64,000 nucleotides of DNA, from positions 43,156-107,155 of the forward strand of contig JBAZTO010000004.1 in assembly GCA_041661865.1 (NCBI GenBank). The letters are read 5' to 3'. The stretch comes from JBAZTO01 sp041661865 (GTDB lineage Bacteria > Planctomycetota > Phycisphaerae > SM23-33). The stretch's first letter is position 1. The number at the start of each line of letters is the position of its first letter. Position numbers and translations under genes: made by a program. Shown here in pieces: positions 1 through 10,783 of the stretch. Below the pieces are notes generated by a model. The model made no database searches, was not told the origin of the DNA, and saw only the letters and a list, made by a program, of their open reading frames with translations.

Positions 1-2061
<2,061 letters not shown>

Positions 2062-2083
2062 GCTGAAAACCCGCTGCATTTTC

Positions 2084-2121
2084 AAGAGCCCCGGTGGCCC
2101 AGAGCCATCGGGGCTCTTTTG
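2084..2121 (+). terminator. Intrinsic terminator of ppdK
   Basis: A 15-bp stem (AAGAGCCCCGGTGGC / GCCATCGGGGCTCTT) contains one G-T-type mismatch, has a 5-base loop and is followed by Ts. It begins 22 bases after the ppdK stop. Confidence 0.85.
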
Positions 2122-2384
2122 TATGCGCAGATCCCAGCCGGACCCATGCTTGACAGGGAGGTGGAGTTCCTACTCCACCTCCTGCTTGCCTCTCCTCTTA
2201 CCGCGGCGGGGTATGCAACCCTGTTTTGGCCTTGGCTTGCCCGGCTAAACAGCAGTTTTGTGTCGCCAAAAGGCGTTCGCGGCGGTACAATACATGCAGA
2301 TCGGAAGTTCATTTCGCGCAGGGAATTGACCGTCGATTCAGGCTGCGAACATGTCTTTTTGCGGGTTCGGCGAGGTGGTGGCTT
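2122..2384. other. Leader region between ppdK terminator and zinc-ribbon gene, no gene seen
   Basis: No convincing coding region is present. A TACAAT hexamer at 2285-2290 could be the -10 of the next gene, but no good -35 is visible. The downstream frame stays open back to 2226, but those residues do not resemble protein and there is no ribosome binding site there. Confidence 0.4.
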
Positions 2385-3509
2385 ATGCGCTTGCGCCAGG
2401 TGCTATGCCCGAGCTGTGGGACGATCCTCGAAGTGCCGCCAGGGAAGGCGGACTGTTTCGTCCGGTGCGGCAAGTGTCACACCCGATTCCGCCTGCCCAA
2501 GCGGATCGCTGTCACCGACGACGCGGTCACCGACTGGCTGAGCGAAGAGCACGACGAGGAGGCGAAGGAGCACGCCGTCGCCGCGGCCCTGCGTCCGCAT
2601 GAGGAGGCGGCCTCTGGAACAGGCACGTTCGTCCTGCCGGCGGTGCATGAGCCGATCCGCCTGGTCAAGAGCGACGCCAGCGGCGTACTGTTGGAATTCG
2701 CCGCCTCGCGCCTGACCGATCCGGCCTTCCGCTGCTGCATGCCTCGCAAGTGCCTCCGCTGCGGCGGCCAGTCGAACCTGGGGGCCCACGCCATCATCTA
2801 TTCAACGACGCTGGTCGATGAGTCGTCCCTGGAGGCTGAGCATTCCGACGGGGCGTTGTCGCTGAAAGGGCCGGGAATCGCCGACCTCAGCGACGAGGAA
2901 TTGCTCAATCGCATGCCCAAGGTTCCCAACGTGCCGCCGCCGGCCAACCTGCCCATGCCGTACTGGCTGTGCGACATGTGTACCTCCCGTGATATCCTCT
3001 CGGGGCAGATCCGCATGACTACCCAGGGACTGGGGCTCTGTCGCCTGTGGATCGGCAATTTGCGGCGGGCCGAGGAGTTCCTGGTCGCCGCCGGCGGCAA
3101 AGACACCGCCGCGTACACCGAGATTCATCGCCGCATCCACGCGATGGCCGAGAACCCCTGGAGCAGCCTGCCCCCGGTCGTGCAGAACCGGCTTCAGCAG
3201 TGGTTCCGCCCGCAAAACGGCGAACACTTCATCGCCTATGTGGCCGACCGCGACCGTGCCCGCTCCGAGCAGGGCCTGGCCGGCATCGTCGTGACCAGCA
3301 AGCGTTTGATCTGTCACACCCTGTCGCGGCACAAAGAGACCGCGGCCACGGATAAAGTGGAGTTCGATGAGGTTCTGGCCTACGGAAAGCAGTGCCTGCT
3401 TATCCGCTGCCCGGCCTGGGAATTCAAGTACATGACCGTCGACCGCGAAGGACTGGCCATCCTGCGTCACGCCTTGACCAAGGCCAAGATCCCGGCGGCA
3501 TGGCACTAA
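2385..3509 (+). CDS. Zinc-ribbon protein of unknown function (374 aa)
   Basis: The N-terminus carries a two-knuckle zinc ribbon (CPSC at residues 8-11, CGKC at 28-31), like the MJ0042-type fingers found at the start of many deltaproteobacterial and planctomycete proteins. A middle part has two further Cys pairs (CCMPRKCLRC and CDMC), and the C-terminal third looks like a small globular domain of PH or b-barrel type (GIVVTSKRLICHTL). That last call is an inference. I chose the ATG at 2385 because GAGGTGGT lies just upstream and the finger starts directly after it; the frame is open further upstream but without a ribosome site. No signal peptide or membrane segment. Function unknown; it stands alone and ends in a hairpin. 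Confidence 0.75.
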   Translation: MRLRQVLCPSCGTILEVPPGKADCFVRCGKCHTRFRLPKRIAVTDDAVTDWLSEEHDEEAKEHAVAAALRPHEEAASGTGTFVLPAVHEPIRLVKSDASGVLLEFAASRLTDPAFRCCMPRKCLRCGGQSNLGAHAIIYSTTLVDESSLEAEHSDGALSLKGPGIADLSDEELLNRMPKVPNVPPPANLPMPYWLCDMCTSRDILSGQIRMTTQGLGLCRLWIGNLRRAEEFLVAAGGKDTAAYTEIHRRIHAMAENPWSSLPPVVQNRLQQWFRPQNGEHFIAYVADRDRARSEQGLAGIVVTSKRLICHTLSRHKETAATDKVEFDEVLAYGKQCLLIRCPAWEFKYMTVDREGLAILRHALTKAKIPAAWH

Positions 3510-3537
3510 GCTGGCTGCAATGAAGCTTGCAGCCAGC
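3510..3537 (+). terminator. Hairpin after zinc-ribbon gene
   Basis: A perfect 10-bp stem (GCTGGCTGCA / TGCAGCCAGC) with an 8-base loop starts directly after the stop codon. There is no T-run, so it may be a transcript-stabilising hairpin and not a classic terminator. Confidence 0.5.
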
Positions 3538-3693
3538 CAGAGCAGGAGAGCAGTAGAAAGTGGATAGGAGAGAAGACCAAGATGCACCTTTGATGAGTGG
3601 CGGCCCTTACAGGTGAGCTATTCGCTCTCCTGCGGTCTTCTTCCTCCTCTCAACTCTCTGATAACGCACTGCGCAAACAGGGGCGAAAGCAAT

Positions 3694-4947
3694 TCAGCCA
3701 TTGGCTCGGCGGCGCCGTCCCGCCAGCACCATCGCCCCGATGGCCAGTAGTGACGCGCTGAGCGGTTCAGGCGTCAGCACCACGTCCCACGCCACGGATT
3801 CCTGTAAGAGGTTTCGCTGAGAGCGAACCCAGTCGGTCGGGTCATACGCCAACGCCATGACGTTGTAGCTGCCGGCTGTATAGCCCCAGTCGGCTGGGTC
3901 GAACGTCTCGCCCGTCGCCCCGACGACCCGTCGCCCGTTGACGTACCACTTGACCGAGAGGACGTTGGGGTCGACCAGGTCCACCCAGAGGTTGTTGGGG
4001 TCCGTCAGCGGTTCGGAATCGTCGAGGAAAGAATCTATGGGCCGGACGATCCGATAGATGTCCTGGATGATCTTCTCGCGGCAGACGGCGTTGAACGCAT
4101 AGCCCAGCGATCGCATCTTGGAGTTGGCCGTGGGGCGGTAGATCCCGGTGTCATAGGTGCCGCCGCCCTCGTAGGCCCCGACCACGCCCAGATTGCCGTC
4201 CTCGTATCCCAGCCAGGACGACCATTGCTCTCCGCTGGCCGAGGTGGTGATGTTGGCCTGCCACGTCGGTCCGTAGGGGTACGCGCCGCCTCCGCCGTAC
4301 TCGTCGGCCAGGTCGCTGAACTGGTGGCCCAGTTCGTGCAGCGCCAGTTCCCCCGTCCAGGTGTTGCTGCCGGCAAAGGCTGCGTACCGGGCGCCGCCGC
4401 CGCCGTAGGTGGATGCGTTGACGGTGATCAGGCGCATGTCTGCGTTGATGTCGGCCTGGCCGAAGTTGGCCGACATGGCGGCATTGGCCTTGGTTTCATC
4501 GATGTACAGCAGGCGCTGCGGCCCGCCGCCGTAGGCGTAGGAGGCATCCAGGGCCGTGTCGCGATAGATGCCCTGGTTGGGGTCATCAGCGCCGCTCTGA
4601 TTGGACACCACATTGATGCGATAGGCGTTGAAGAAGTTGTGGTAGCGGGCGAAGGGGTCTTCTCCCTGATCGAACATGTGGGTCAGGACGGTGTCGATGT
4701 CGTGGGTGTAGGTGGTCTCGATCTGATCGGCGGTGTAGCCGTCGCCCATGAAGACGATGTTGACGCGGTTGCCCGGATCGCCGGTTTGGCTGAAAACGGA
4801 GTAGTCCGCCCTGGCCGATCCAGCCAGCAAGACAGCGGCCACCGCGCAACCTGCCGCAGCCAAACCCAGGCCCCGTCGCAGCCGGCCCAGGGCGGCCCTT
4901 GCCGCCCGCAGCCAGAGGCCCGCAATTCCTCCGATACCATCGAACAT
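3694..4947 (-). CDS. Secreted M64-like metallopeptidase with PEP-CTERM tail
   Basis: 417 residues. An N-terminal export signal spans about residues 20-47 (hydrophobic GLAAAGCAVAAVLLAGSARA). The motif HELGHQFSDLADEY (about 204-217) is the HExxH plus downstream DEY signature of family M64 (IgA-peptidase-like) zinc peptidases; His204, His208 and the later Asp should bind zinc, with Glu205 as catalytic base. The C-terminus TPEPLSASLLAIGAMVLAG followed by RRRR is a PEP-CTERM sorting signal: Pro-Glu-Pro, one membrane span, then basic residues. Such proteins are exported and anchored or processed by an exosortase; no exosortase gene is in this window. It is monocistronic and the substrate is unknown. 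Confidence 0.88.
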   Translation of the reverse strand: MFDGIGGIAGLWLRAARAALGRLRRGLGLAAAGCAVAAVLLAGSARADYSVFSQTGDPGNRVNIVFMGDGYTADQIETTYTHDIDTVLTHMFDQGEDPFARYHNFFNAYRINVVSNQSGADDPNQGIYRDTALDASYAYGGGPQRLLYIDETKANAAMSANFGQADINADMRLITVNASTYGGGGARYAAFAGSNTWTGELALHELGHQFSDLADEYGGGGAYPYGPTWQANITTSASGEQWSSWLGYEDGNLGVVGAYEGGGTYDTGIYRPTANSKMRSLGYAFNAVCREKIIQDIYRIVRPIDSFLDDSEPLTDPNNLWVDLVDPNVLSVKWYVNGRRVVGATGETFDPADWGYTAGSYNVMALAYDPTDWVRSQRNLLQESVAWDVVLTPEPLSASLLAIGAMVLAGRRRRANG

Positions 4948-5111
4948 GTGCCTGATCCTCTCTTGGATCGGCTCCCTCCGCCGGCAGCGTCGTCCTACCT
5001 CGTTGAGGCCGCCTCTGCTGCATCTGCCGGACCAGCCTTCATAAACTGATCCGGACCGCCAAAGAACCCTCTGGTCCTTCCTGGCCCATAGGCCATGTTA
5101 CCTATTATACA

Positions 5112-6722
5112 TCAATGTCGCCTTCTGCGCCTTCGGCGTCTTCCGCCGCCCTGACCGCCCTGACCCTGCCCGTCGCTTGGGCCCTGGCCGGCTGGCGGGC
5201 CGCCGGCTTGTCCGGTGGCGCCGAGAGGGCTGCTCTGCGGCGAGGTGGGGTTGGGCGCTGCCGTGCGAGCCGGCTGCGATGGGGCGGCGTTGCCGCCCTG
5301 GCCGTCGCGACGCTCCCCGCCGCGCCGCCTGCGACCCCTGCGATGCCGCCGTCTCTGAGAGTCCTCCTGTCCCGGAGATGCGGGCGTCGAGGCACGCTGC
5401 ACCTCTGAGGGCACCGCGGGCTGCCCCTCGCTCGGAAGGGCTGGCTGGTCGTCGTTCTCTGCCGCGACGTCCCCGTCGGCCGTTGGCGGCGTTTGGGTTT
5501 TCGGCGCCGCCTCGGGCAGGTCGGCCAGGCGCACATGCACCTTGGGCGGTTCGGCGGGCCGAGGCGCAGCCGGCGGCTGGATGGATACCGGCGGCACGTC
5601 GCGTTGCACGATCTCGTCGTTGCCGATGACCACCTGCGTGCCGTCCTGGAGTAGCAGGCGGACCAGTTGGGTGAGAATCTGGCCGTCGATGACCTTGCCC
5701 ACGGCCGTGGCCGTCCGGACAAAGGTGTTCTTGCGGGGCAGGCGGGCGCGAAGCTCCTCGTAGCCGGCATCCTCGTAGCGCAGGCAGCACATCAGCCGGC
5801 CGCAGCGGCCGGAAATCTTGGCCGGGTCCAGCGTGGCCTTCTGCGTCTTGGCCATTCGCATCGAGATGGGCTTGAGATCCTTGAGAAAACCCTGGCAGCA
5901 GCACGGGCGGCCGCAACGCTCGAAGTCGCCCACCAGACGGGCCTCGTCGCGGGCGCCGACCTGTCGCATCTCGATCCGCGTGCGGTACTGGGCGGCCAGG
6001 CGGCGGACCAGGTCGCGGAAGTCCACCCGTGTTTCGGAGGAGAAGTAGAAGATGATCCGCTCGCCGCCCAGCAGGTGCTCGACGGTCACAAGCTTCATCG
6101 ACAGCTTCATCGCGCGGATTTCCTTGCGGCAGTAGGTGGCCTCTTCGTGGGCGTTGCCGTCCAGGTGCCGCTGGTCCAGCAGGTCCTGCGAGTTGGCCAG
6201 GCGGAGGAACTTGCCGTCGCGCATGAAGGGGTAGTCCGGGCCGCAGGAGCGGATGAAGTCCATCAGCTTGGCCGGCGTGACCAGGCCCGGCCCGCCTTGT
6301 TCGGACACGATCGCCACGACCTCGGCCAGTTCCACGCCGCGCTCGGTCCTGGCCACCACCTTGGCCCCCGGCAGCAGCCGGCGTTCCAGGTTGTGGCTGA
6401 ACCCCCCCAACGCCCGCATCACGCCGTAGCGTGCGACGACCTTGCCTACCAGGGCGGCAAGCTCCGGCGGCAGCGAGGCCTTCTCGGCAGATGCCTCTTC
6501 CTGCTCGGCAAGTTGGTCAGCATGGCACTGGGAGCAGCCGCACAGGCCCAGGGCCTGGCCTGGACAGGCCTCGGCGACATCCTCGCCGGCGGGGGGGGCA
6601 GACGGGGAAAAGCCGTTCGGCTCGGCCATGGGCTGGCCCTCAGGCATGGAGGCGGCGGGGGATTGGGCAGCGCCGATGGGCGCGGATTCTGCCGGGTCGG
6701 TCGGGAGCGATGAATCCGACAT
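5112..6722 (-). CDS. PSP1/RicT-like protein with long charged tails
   Basis: 536 residues. The core (about 110-400) is a PSP1 domain like Bacillus YaaT/RicT. It includes the Cys-rich signature RCGRPCCCQGFL and SGRCGRLMCCLRYED, which in RicT contributes to [4Fe-4S] ligation with RicA and RicF. The N-terminus adds a Pro/Ala-rich segment and a CGCSQC cluster. The last ~140 residues are low-complexity Pro/Gln/Arg ending in an uninterrupted run of arginines and a final His. I take the ATG at 6722 (MSDSSLPTD) and not an earlier in-frame one at 6761, which would add an unlikely basic leader. RicA/RicF partners are not in the window. The tail resembles RNA- or DNA-binding extensions, which is an inference. 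Confidence 0.85.
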   Translation of the reverse strand: MSDSSLPTDPAESAPIGAAQSPAASMPEGQPMAEPNGFSPSAPPAGEDVAEACPGQALGLCGCSQCHADQLAEQEEASAEKASLPPELAALVGKVVARYGVMRALGGFSHNLERRLLPGAKVVARTERGVELAEVVAIVSEQGGPGLVTPAKLMDFIRSCGPDYPFMRDGKFLRLANSQDLLDQRHLDGNAHEEATYCRKEIRAMKLSMKLVTVEHLLGGERIIFYFSSETRVDFRDLVRRLAAQYRTRIEMRQVGARDEARLVGDFERCGRPCCCQGFLKDLKPISMRMAKTQKATLDPAKISGRCGRLMCCLRYEDAGYEELRARLPRKNTFVRTATAVGKVIDGQILTQLVRLLLQDGTQVVIGNDEIVQRDVPPVSIQPPAAPRPAEPPKVHVRLADLPEAAPKTQTPPTADGDVAAENDDQPALPSEGQPAVPSEVQRASTPASPGQEDSQRRRHRRGRRRRGGERRDGQGGNAAPSQPARTAAPNPTSPQSSPLGATGQAGGPPAGQGPSDGQGQGGQGGGRRRRRRRRH

Positions 6723-6975
6723 GCGGGTTCCGTTCTGTAAGCCGCGGCGGCCCGCGGGCACACGTGCGTTTCCGGTCCTCGGTCCGTCGCCGAGGCTCTA
6801 GACGCCCCGAAGGGCCGGCCGGCCTTACGCTCGTCGATGGAGGCCAACCGTCGACCGCCACACCCGCAAACCCTTTGCCAGCGGAAAGCGGCAGCAGCGG
6901 TACCCACGAATTATACGGTATTTCGCCTTCCGCGTTAAGTCCTTTTCCGCAGACCCCGTCCGGGGCGAGGCATTG

Positions 6976-6981
6976 TATAAT
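6976..6981 (+). promoter_or_regulatory. Possible -10 box of hflX
   Basis: TATAAT lies 27 bases upstream of the hflX ATG. No matching -35 is visible at the usual spacing. Confidence 0.4.
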
Positions 6982-7008
6982 GAAGCAGTGGAGGTAACGA
7001 AGTAGCGA

Positions 7009-8328
7009 ATGGAAACTGGCGAAAGAACTGAACTGTCGGTGCAGGCCGAGAAGGCCCTGCTCGTGACGGTCATGCTGCCGGGTTCGACGGCTGACCCCAT
7101 GGACCCGGTGGGGGAACTGCGGAGTCTGGTCAAGACGGCAGGGGCGGCGGTGGTTGACGAGATGCTCGTCAGGCGCCAGGCGGTAAGTCCCTGCCTTTAC
7201 GTCGGTTCGGGCAAGGCCGAAGAGATTGCCAACCGCGCCGACATGAACGAAGCCAACGTGGTGATCTTCGACAACGACCTGTCCCCCGGTCAAATCCGCG
7301 AGCTTGAGACCATCGTTCGCCGCAAGGTGATCGACCGCAGCGAGCTGATCCTGGATATCTTCGCCGCCCACGCCCGCACGGCAGAGAGCAGCCTCCAGGT
7401 CGAATTGGCCCAACTGGAATACACCTATCCACGCCTGACGCACATGTGGAGCCACCTGGAGCGCATGGCCGGCGGCGCCGCCGGCGCGGGCCAGAGCGGC
7501 GGCGTCGGCACGCGCGGCCCGGGCGAGAAGCAGATCGAAATCGACCGCCGCCTGGTCCAGAAGCGCGTCAGCTCGCTCAAACGCCAGATCGCCGAGATCG
7601 ACCAGCGGAAGATGCGCCAGGTCAGGAGCCGACAGGAAACCTTCGGCGCCTGCCTGGTCGGCTACACCAACGCCGGCAAGAGCACGCTGATGAACCTGCT
7701 GACCGGCGCGGACACCTACGTGGCCGACAAGCTCTTTGCCACGCTGGACACCAAGACGCGGCGCTGGGACCTGGGCGAGGGGCAGTCGGTGCTGTTGTCG
7801 GACACCGTCGGTTTCGTCCGCGACCTGCCGCACCACCTGGTGGCCAGCTTCCGCGCCACGCTGGAAGAGGCCATCAACGCCCAACTGCTCATCCACGTCG
7901 CCGACGCCTCGCACGACCGCGTCGAGCAGCAGATCCGCGCCGTCGAGGGCGTGCTGGATGAACTCCATTGCGACCGCCAGCGCGTCCTGCTGGTGCTCAA
8001 CAAGATCGACCGCATCAACGACCCGACCGTCCGCACGATCCTGGCCGGCAAGTATCCGCGAGCGATGTTTGTCTCTGCCGCCACCGGGGCGGGGGCCGCG
8101 GAATTGGCTGCCCAGGTCGCCCTTCGCTCCGCCGGCGCGCCCGTCCGCGTGACGCTCAAGGCCAACTGCGCCAATGGCCGGCTCATGCAGTACATCGCCC
8201 AGCACGCCCAGGTGCTCAGCCAGAGCTTCAGCGACTCCACCGCGCTGATCGAGGCCACCATTCCCGCCAAACGCCTCGCGCAACTGACGACCTTCGGCAA
8301 CGACGTGGAGATCCTCGTGAGGTCGTAG
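7009..8328 (+). CDS. hflX: Ribosome-associated GTPase HflX
   Basis: 439 residues. HflX binds the ribosomal large subunit and splits stalled 70S ribosomes, with GTPase activity. It shows the HflX N-terminal domain (LVRRQAVSP.. VGSGKAEEI), a coiled-coil linker with the family glycine-rich signature (GGVGTRGPGEKQIEIDRR), then a G domain: Walker A GYTNAGKST, switch II DTVGFVRDLP, NKID. Length is normal. GGAGGTAA precedes the ATG. It is divergent from the PSP1-domain gene, with 286 bases between them. Confidence 0.97.
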   Translation: METGERTELSVQAEKALLVTVMLPGSTADPMDPVGELRSLVKTAGAAVVDEMLVRRQAVSPCLYVGSGKAEEIANRADMNEANVVIFDNDLSPGQIRELETIVRRKVIDRSELILDIFAAHARTAESSLQVELAQLEYTYPRLTHMWSHLERMAGGAAGAGQSGGVGTRGPGEKQIEIDRRLVQKRVSSLKRQIAEIDQRKMRQVRSRQETFGACLVGYTNAGKSTLMNLLTGADTYVADKLFATLDTKTRRWDLGEGQSVLLSDTVGFVRDLPHHLVASFRATLEEAINAQLLIHVADASHDRVEQQIRAVEGVLDELHCDRQRVLLVLNKIDRINDPTVRTILAGKYPRAMFVSAATGAGAAELAAQVALRSAGAPVRVTLKANCANGRLMQYIAQHAQVLSQSFSDSTALIEATIPAKRLAQLTTFGNDVEILVRS

Positions 8329-8343
8329 GCTGATGAAAAAAGC

Positions 8344-8371
8344 TTGGCAAACGACGAAGTTGCCCTATAAT
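8344..8371 (+). promoter_or_regulatory. Sigma-70-type promoter of the HEPN-like operon
   Basis: TTGGCA (8344-8349), 16 bases, TATAAT (8366-8371). It lies between hflX and the next gene pair, which therefore has its own transcription start. Confidence 0.65.
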
Positions 8372-8463
8372 ACGAAAGGGTAGGTAGGTGTTCGTCAACA
8401 AATAGGCCGGTTTTCCCTCGGTGTTCGGCCCGAGTTTGCCGATGACAAAAAGGGAAAAGAGCG

Positions 8464-8937
8464 ATGATGGACCCGATCAAGGACAAGCCGAGAACAATCC
8501 AACTCGACTATTATAGCGAGCATGAGTGTAAGGTTGTGGTCAAGCCGAAGGACCATGACGTATTCATGGACAGTCTCCAGAATGTGACTACCGCTTGTCA
8601 ACTTGGGAACAAGAGCATAAAGTTTTTTGAGCAATTTCGTCTGCTCCTGCAGAAGTTAGCACAGTGGTTGAGTCAGCGGCGCGGCCTTGCGCGGCACGCC
8701 TATATCACACTCAAAGAAGGTGGGTTTCTATTCATCGTGGTCAGATTGACTGCTGAGTACAACCGTCAGTTTGAAGACGATTTGACGAAGCTGGACATCG
8801 AAGTGGCAACTGATCCCGAACTGGATTTGGTGAACTTGGAGGTTCTGGCGCTCCCCAACGGTTCCACGGACTCACTAAGATCGTTTCTTGATCCTGATAC
8901 CACTATGGAGTTTTCTCCGCGTGCCGAGCAAGACTGA
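8464..8937 (+). CDS. Hypothetical protein, first gene of HEPN-like pair (157 aa)
   Basis: I do not recognise this protein. It is soluble, 157 residues, with no signal peptide, no cysteine cluster and no nucleotide-binding motif. The predicted pattern is mixed a/b: a central helix-rich stretch (KFFEQFRLLLQKLAQWLSQRRG) and strands around GGFLFIVVRL. GGGAAAAG precedes the ATG; a second ATG follows immediately. The sequence is visibly more AT-rich than hflX and trpD on either side, suggesting acquisition. Its 3' end overlaps the start of the next gene, so the two are probably translationally coupled and their products may work together. Confidence 0.7.
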   Translation: MMDPIKDKPRTIQLDYYSEHECKVVVKPKDHDVFMDSLQNVTTACQLGNKSIKFFEQFRLLLQKLAQWLSQRRGLARHAYITLKEGGFLFIVVRLTAEYNRQFEDDLTKLDIEVATDPELDLVNLEVLALPNGSTDSLRSFLDPDTTMEFSPRAEQD

Positions 8938-9346
8938 CCACCTTACGCTGGCTCAGCACAATCAGGACACCATCGAGTTTCTCGGGGCATCGCACTCTGA
9001 CTTTTCAGACTGGGTGGCAACCATTGCCTTTTACCGGGCGCTGCACCTAGTAGAATCGCTCTTCTATCAAGATCCGTCGATCGTGCATGGGTGTGACCAT
9101 AAGACAAGAGAAGCAATTCTGAAAAGACGTTACAGTATGATTTATGTGCATTACAGGCCGTTGAAGTCAGCATCGATGATTGCGAGATACCTGATGGATA
9201 GTGGTGGCACCGCATACAGGAGATTCAGTGACTACCTCAAGCCGACGGAGGTAAAGAGCGAACTCTTGGAGTTTCGGCTGAAGGAACTCGAAAAACTCGT
9301 GCAAATGCTCCTAGTTGTTAAGCCATCTGGTAGCACCGGTGTCTAA
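8921..9346 (+). CDS. HEPN-like small protein, second gene of the pair
   Basis: 141 residues from GTG 8921; the frame is open upstream to 8888, but the family-like start is PSKTDHLTLAQHNQD. The segment DFSDWVATIAFYRALHLVE followed by H and R/K positions resembles helix-bundle HEPN-type proteins that start with a DWa...fYaAlh motif. An R-x6-H arrangement (RYSMIYVH) is present, which matches the R-x4-6-H spacing of RNase HEPN domains, though I cannot confirm it is the catalytic one. The start overlaps the previous gene by 17 bases. The partner is not an MNT nucleotidyltransferase, so this is not a standard HEPN/MNT toxin-antitoxin. Function inferred only from the fold-like pattern. Confidence 0.65.
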   Translation: MPSKTDHLTLAQHNQDTIEFLGASHSDFSDWVATIAFYRALHLVESLFYQDPSIVHGCDHKTREAILKRRYSMIYVHYRPLKSASMIARYLMDSGGTAYRRFSDYLKPTEVKSELLEFRLKELEKLVQMLLVVKPSGSTGV

Positions 9347-9551
9347 CGCAGTCGTGCTGCATCGCCATCTCCGCCGCGGAAGCCACTCACCCGCCACCAG
9401 CAGGGGGAAGTTGTACAAGCCGGCAAGGATCCTGCTAGCACGCCCGGCCGATCACGCCCTGGAACCGGAAGGACAGGTCGTTCATCTACCGCCAGAACGC
9501 GCATGCCGCGCGGGCATTTTGCAGGCTCGGCCATGTCGTCGCGGCGGGGGC

Positions 9552-9566
9552 GGCGATATAATCGCC
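9552..9566 (+). promoter_or_regulatory. -10 box inside a small palindrome upstream of trpD
   Basis: GGCGATATAATCGCC is an inverted repeat (GGCGAT / ATCGCC) that contains TATAAT at 9557-9562, 35 bases before the trpD ATG. It could be promoter and operator at once. No regulator is identifiable. Confidence 0.4.
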
Positions 9567-9597
9567 CGTGCGTGGCGCATCCTTAAAGGAACCCTTC

Positions 9598-10626
9598 ATG
9601 GCCGACAACACTTACAGTGATCTTCTGCGGCGACTGCTGGCCGGCGAGAGCCTGTCGCGCGAGCAGTCGCACTGGGCCTTTTCGCAGATCATGGACGGGC
9701 AGTGGACCACCGCCCAGGTGGCCGGGCTGCTGGTGGGCCTGGCGGCCAAGGGCGAGACCAGCGACGAAATCGCCGGCGCCGCCTCGGCCATGCGAGAGCA
9801 CGTGGTGCCCATCGACACCGGCGGGGCGGACGTGATCGACACCTGCGGCACGGGCGGCACGGGCCTGGCGACTTTCAACATTTCCACGGCCGCCGCGATG
9901 GTCTGCGCGGGCGCGGGCGTGAAGGTGGCCAAGCACGGCAACCGCACCCACACGCGGACCTCGGGCTCCGCTGACGTGCTGGCGGCGCTGGGCGTGAACA
10001 TCGACGCCGCGCCGGAAGTGGCCTCGGCCTGCCTGGCGCGGGCGGGCGTGTGCTTCTGCTTCGCCGTCCGCTGCCACCCGGCCATGAAGCACGCAATGCC
10101 CGTCCGCCGCGAGCTGGCTGTGCGGACGATCTTCAACCTGCTGGGCCCGCTGACCAACCCCGCCGGGGCCCGGCGGCAGATGATGGGCATCTTCCGCGCG
10201 GACCTGACCGAAACGATCGCGAAGGTGCTGGCATCCCTGGGCGCCCTTCACGCCATGGTCATGCACGCCGAGGACGGCCTGGACGAGTTTTCGACGACCT
10301 GTGGCACCAAGGTCACCGAGTTGCGCGGGCCGAGCATCTCCACGCGGACGGTGCATCCGCATGATTTCGGCCTCCCCACCGCGCGAATGGCCGACCTGCT
10401 GGTCAGCAGCCCGCAGCAGTCGGCGGAGGTGATCCGCGGCGTGTTGGCCGGCAAGAAGGGCCCGGCGCGCGACATCGTGGTCCTCAACGCCGCCGCCGCC
10501 ATCGCGGTGGCTGACCGAGTTGAGTCCATCGCCGCCGCCATTCCGCTGGCCCAGGAGGCCATCGACTCCGCCGCCGCCGCCGCCGCTTTGGACAAGCTCA
10601 TCGGCGTGAGCAACGGAAGAGGATAG
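9598..10626 (+). CDS. trpD: Anthranilate phosphoribosyltransferase
   Basis: 342 residues. Transfers phosphoribose from PRPP to anthranilate, the second step of tryptophan synthesis from chorismate. Seen are the glycine-rich PRPP loop DTCGTGGTGL, the KHGNR motif, the NLLGPLTNPAG segment and the acidic site HAEDGLDEFS. The ATG at 9598 has AAAGGA 7 bases upstream; an in-frame start at 9568 would add ten residues not typical of the family. No other trp gene is adjacent, so the pathway is scattered in this genome. Confidence 0.97.
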   Translation: MADNTYSDLLRRLLAGESLSREQSHWAFSQIMDGQWTTAQVAGLLVGLAAKGETSDEIAGAASAMREHVVPIDTGGADVIDTCGTGGTGLATFNISTAAAMVCAGAGVKVAKHGNRTHTRTSGSADVLAALGVNIDAAPEVASACLARAGVCFCFAVRCHPAMKHAMPVRRELAVRTIFNLLGPLTNPAGARRQMMGIFRADLTETIAKVLASLGALHAMVMHAEDGLDEFSTTCGTKVTELRGPSISTRTVHPHDFGLPTARMADLLVSSPQQSAEVIRGVLAGKKGPARDIVVLNAAAAIAVADRVESIAAAIPLAQEAIDSAAAAAALDKLIGVSNGRG

Positions 10627-10649
10627 GAGACGCGACGATCGAAAAAGAA

Positions 10650-10670
10650 ACGCCCCCTTAGAGGGGGCGT
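10650..10670. terminator. Hairpin downstream of trpD
   Basis: ACGCCCCC / GGGGGCGT stem with a TTAGA loop. The A-rich flank on its left gives a U-tract only on the minus-strand transcript, so on the plus strand it may act as a plain hairpin. Confidence 0.5.
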
Positions 10671-10783
10671 CGGCCCAGAGATCCTATCCCTGGGGGGGTT
10701 CTTCAATGAATTATATCGGAGCCCGCGAGGCAAGAAACAAGAAAAAAGAAGAAAAAGCGAACCCCAGGGAATAACACTAAACC

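Noticed and set aside
5667..6713. Long antisense ORF opposite the PSP1 gene
   Set aside because: GC-rich third positions produce such shadows opposite many genes here (also at 12329-13714, 23257-24834, 36821-38698); no ribosome site and no protein-like composition.
8464..9346. HEPN/MNT toxin-antitoxin
   Set aside because: The first protein lacks the GSxARGxxxxxSDxD motif of MNT nucleotidyltransferases.
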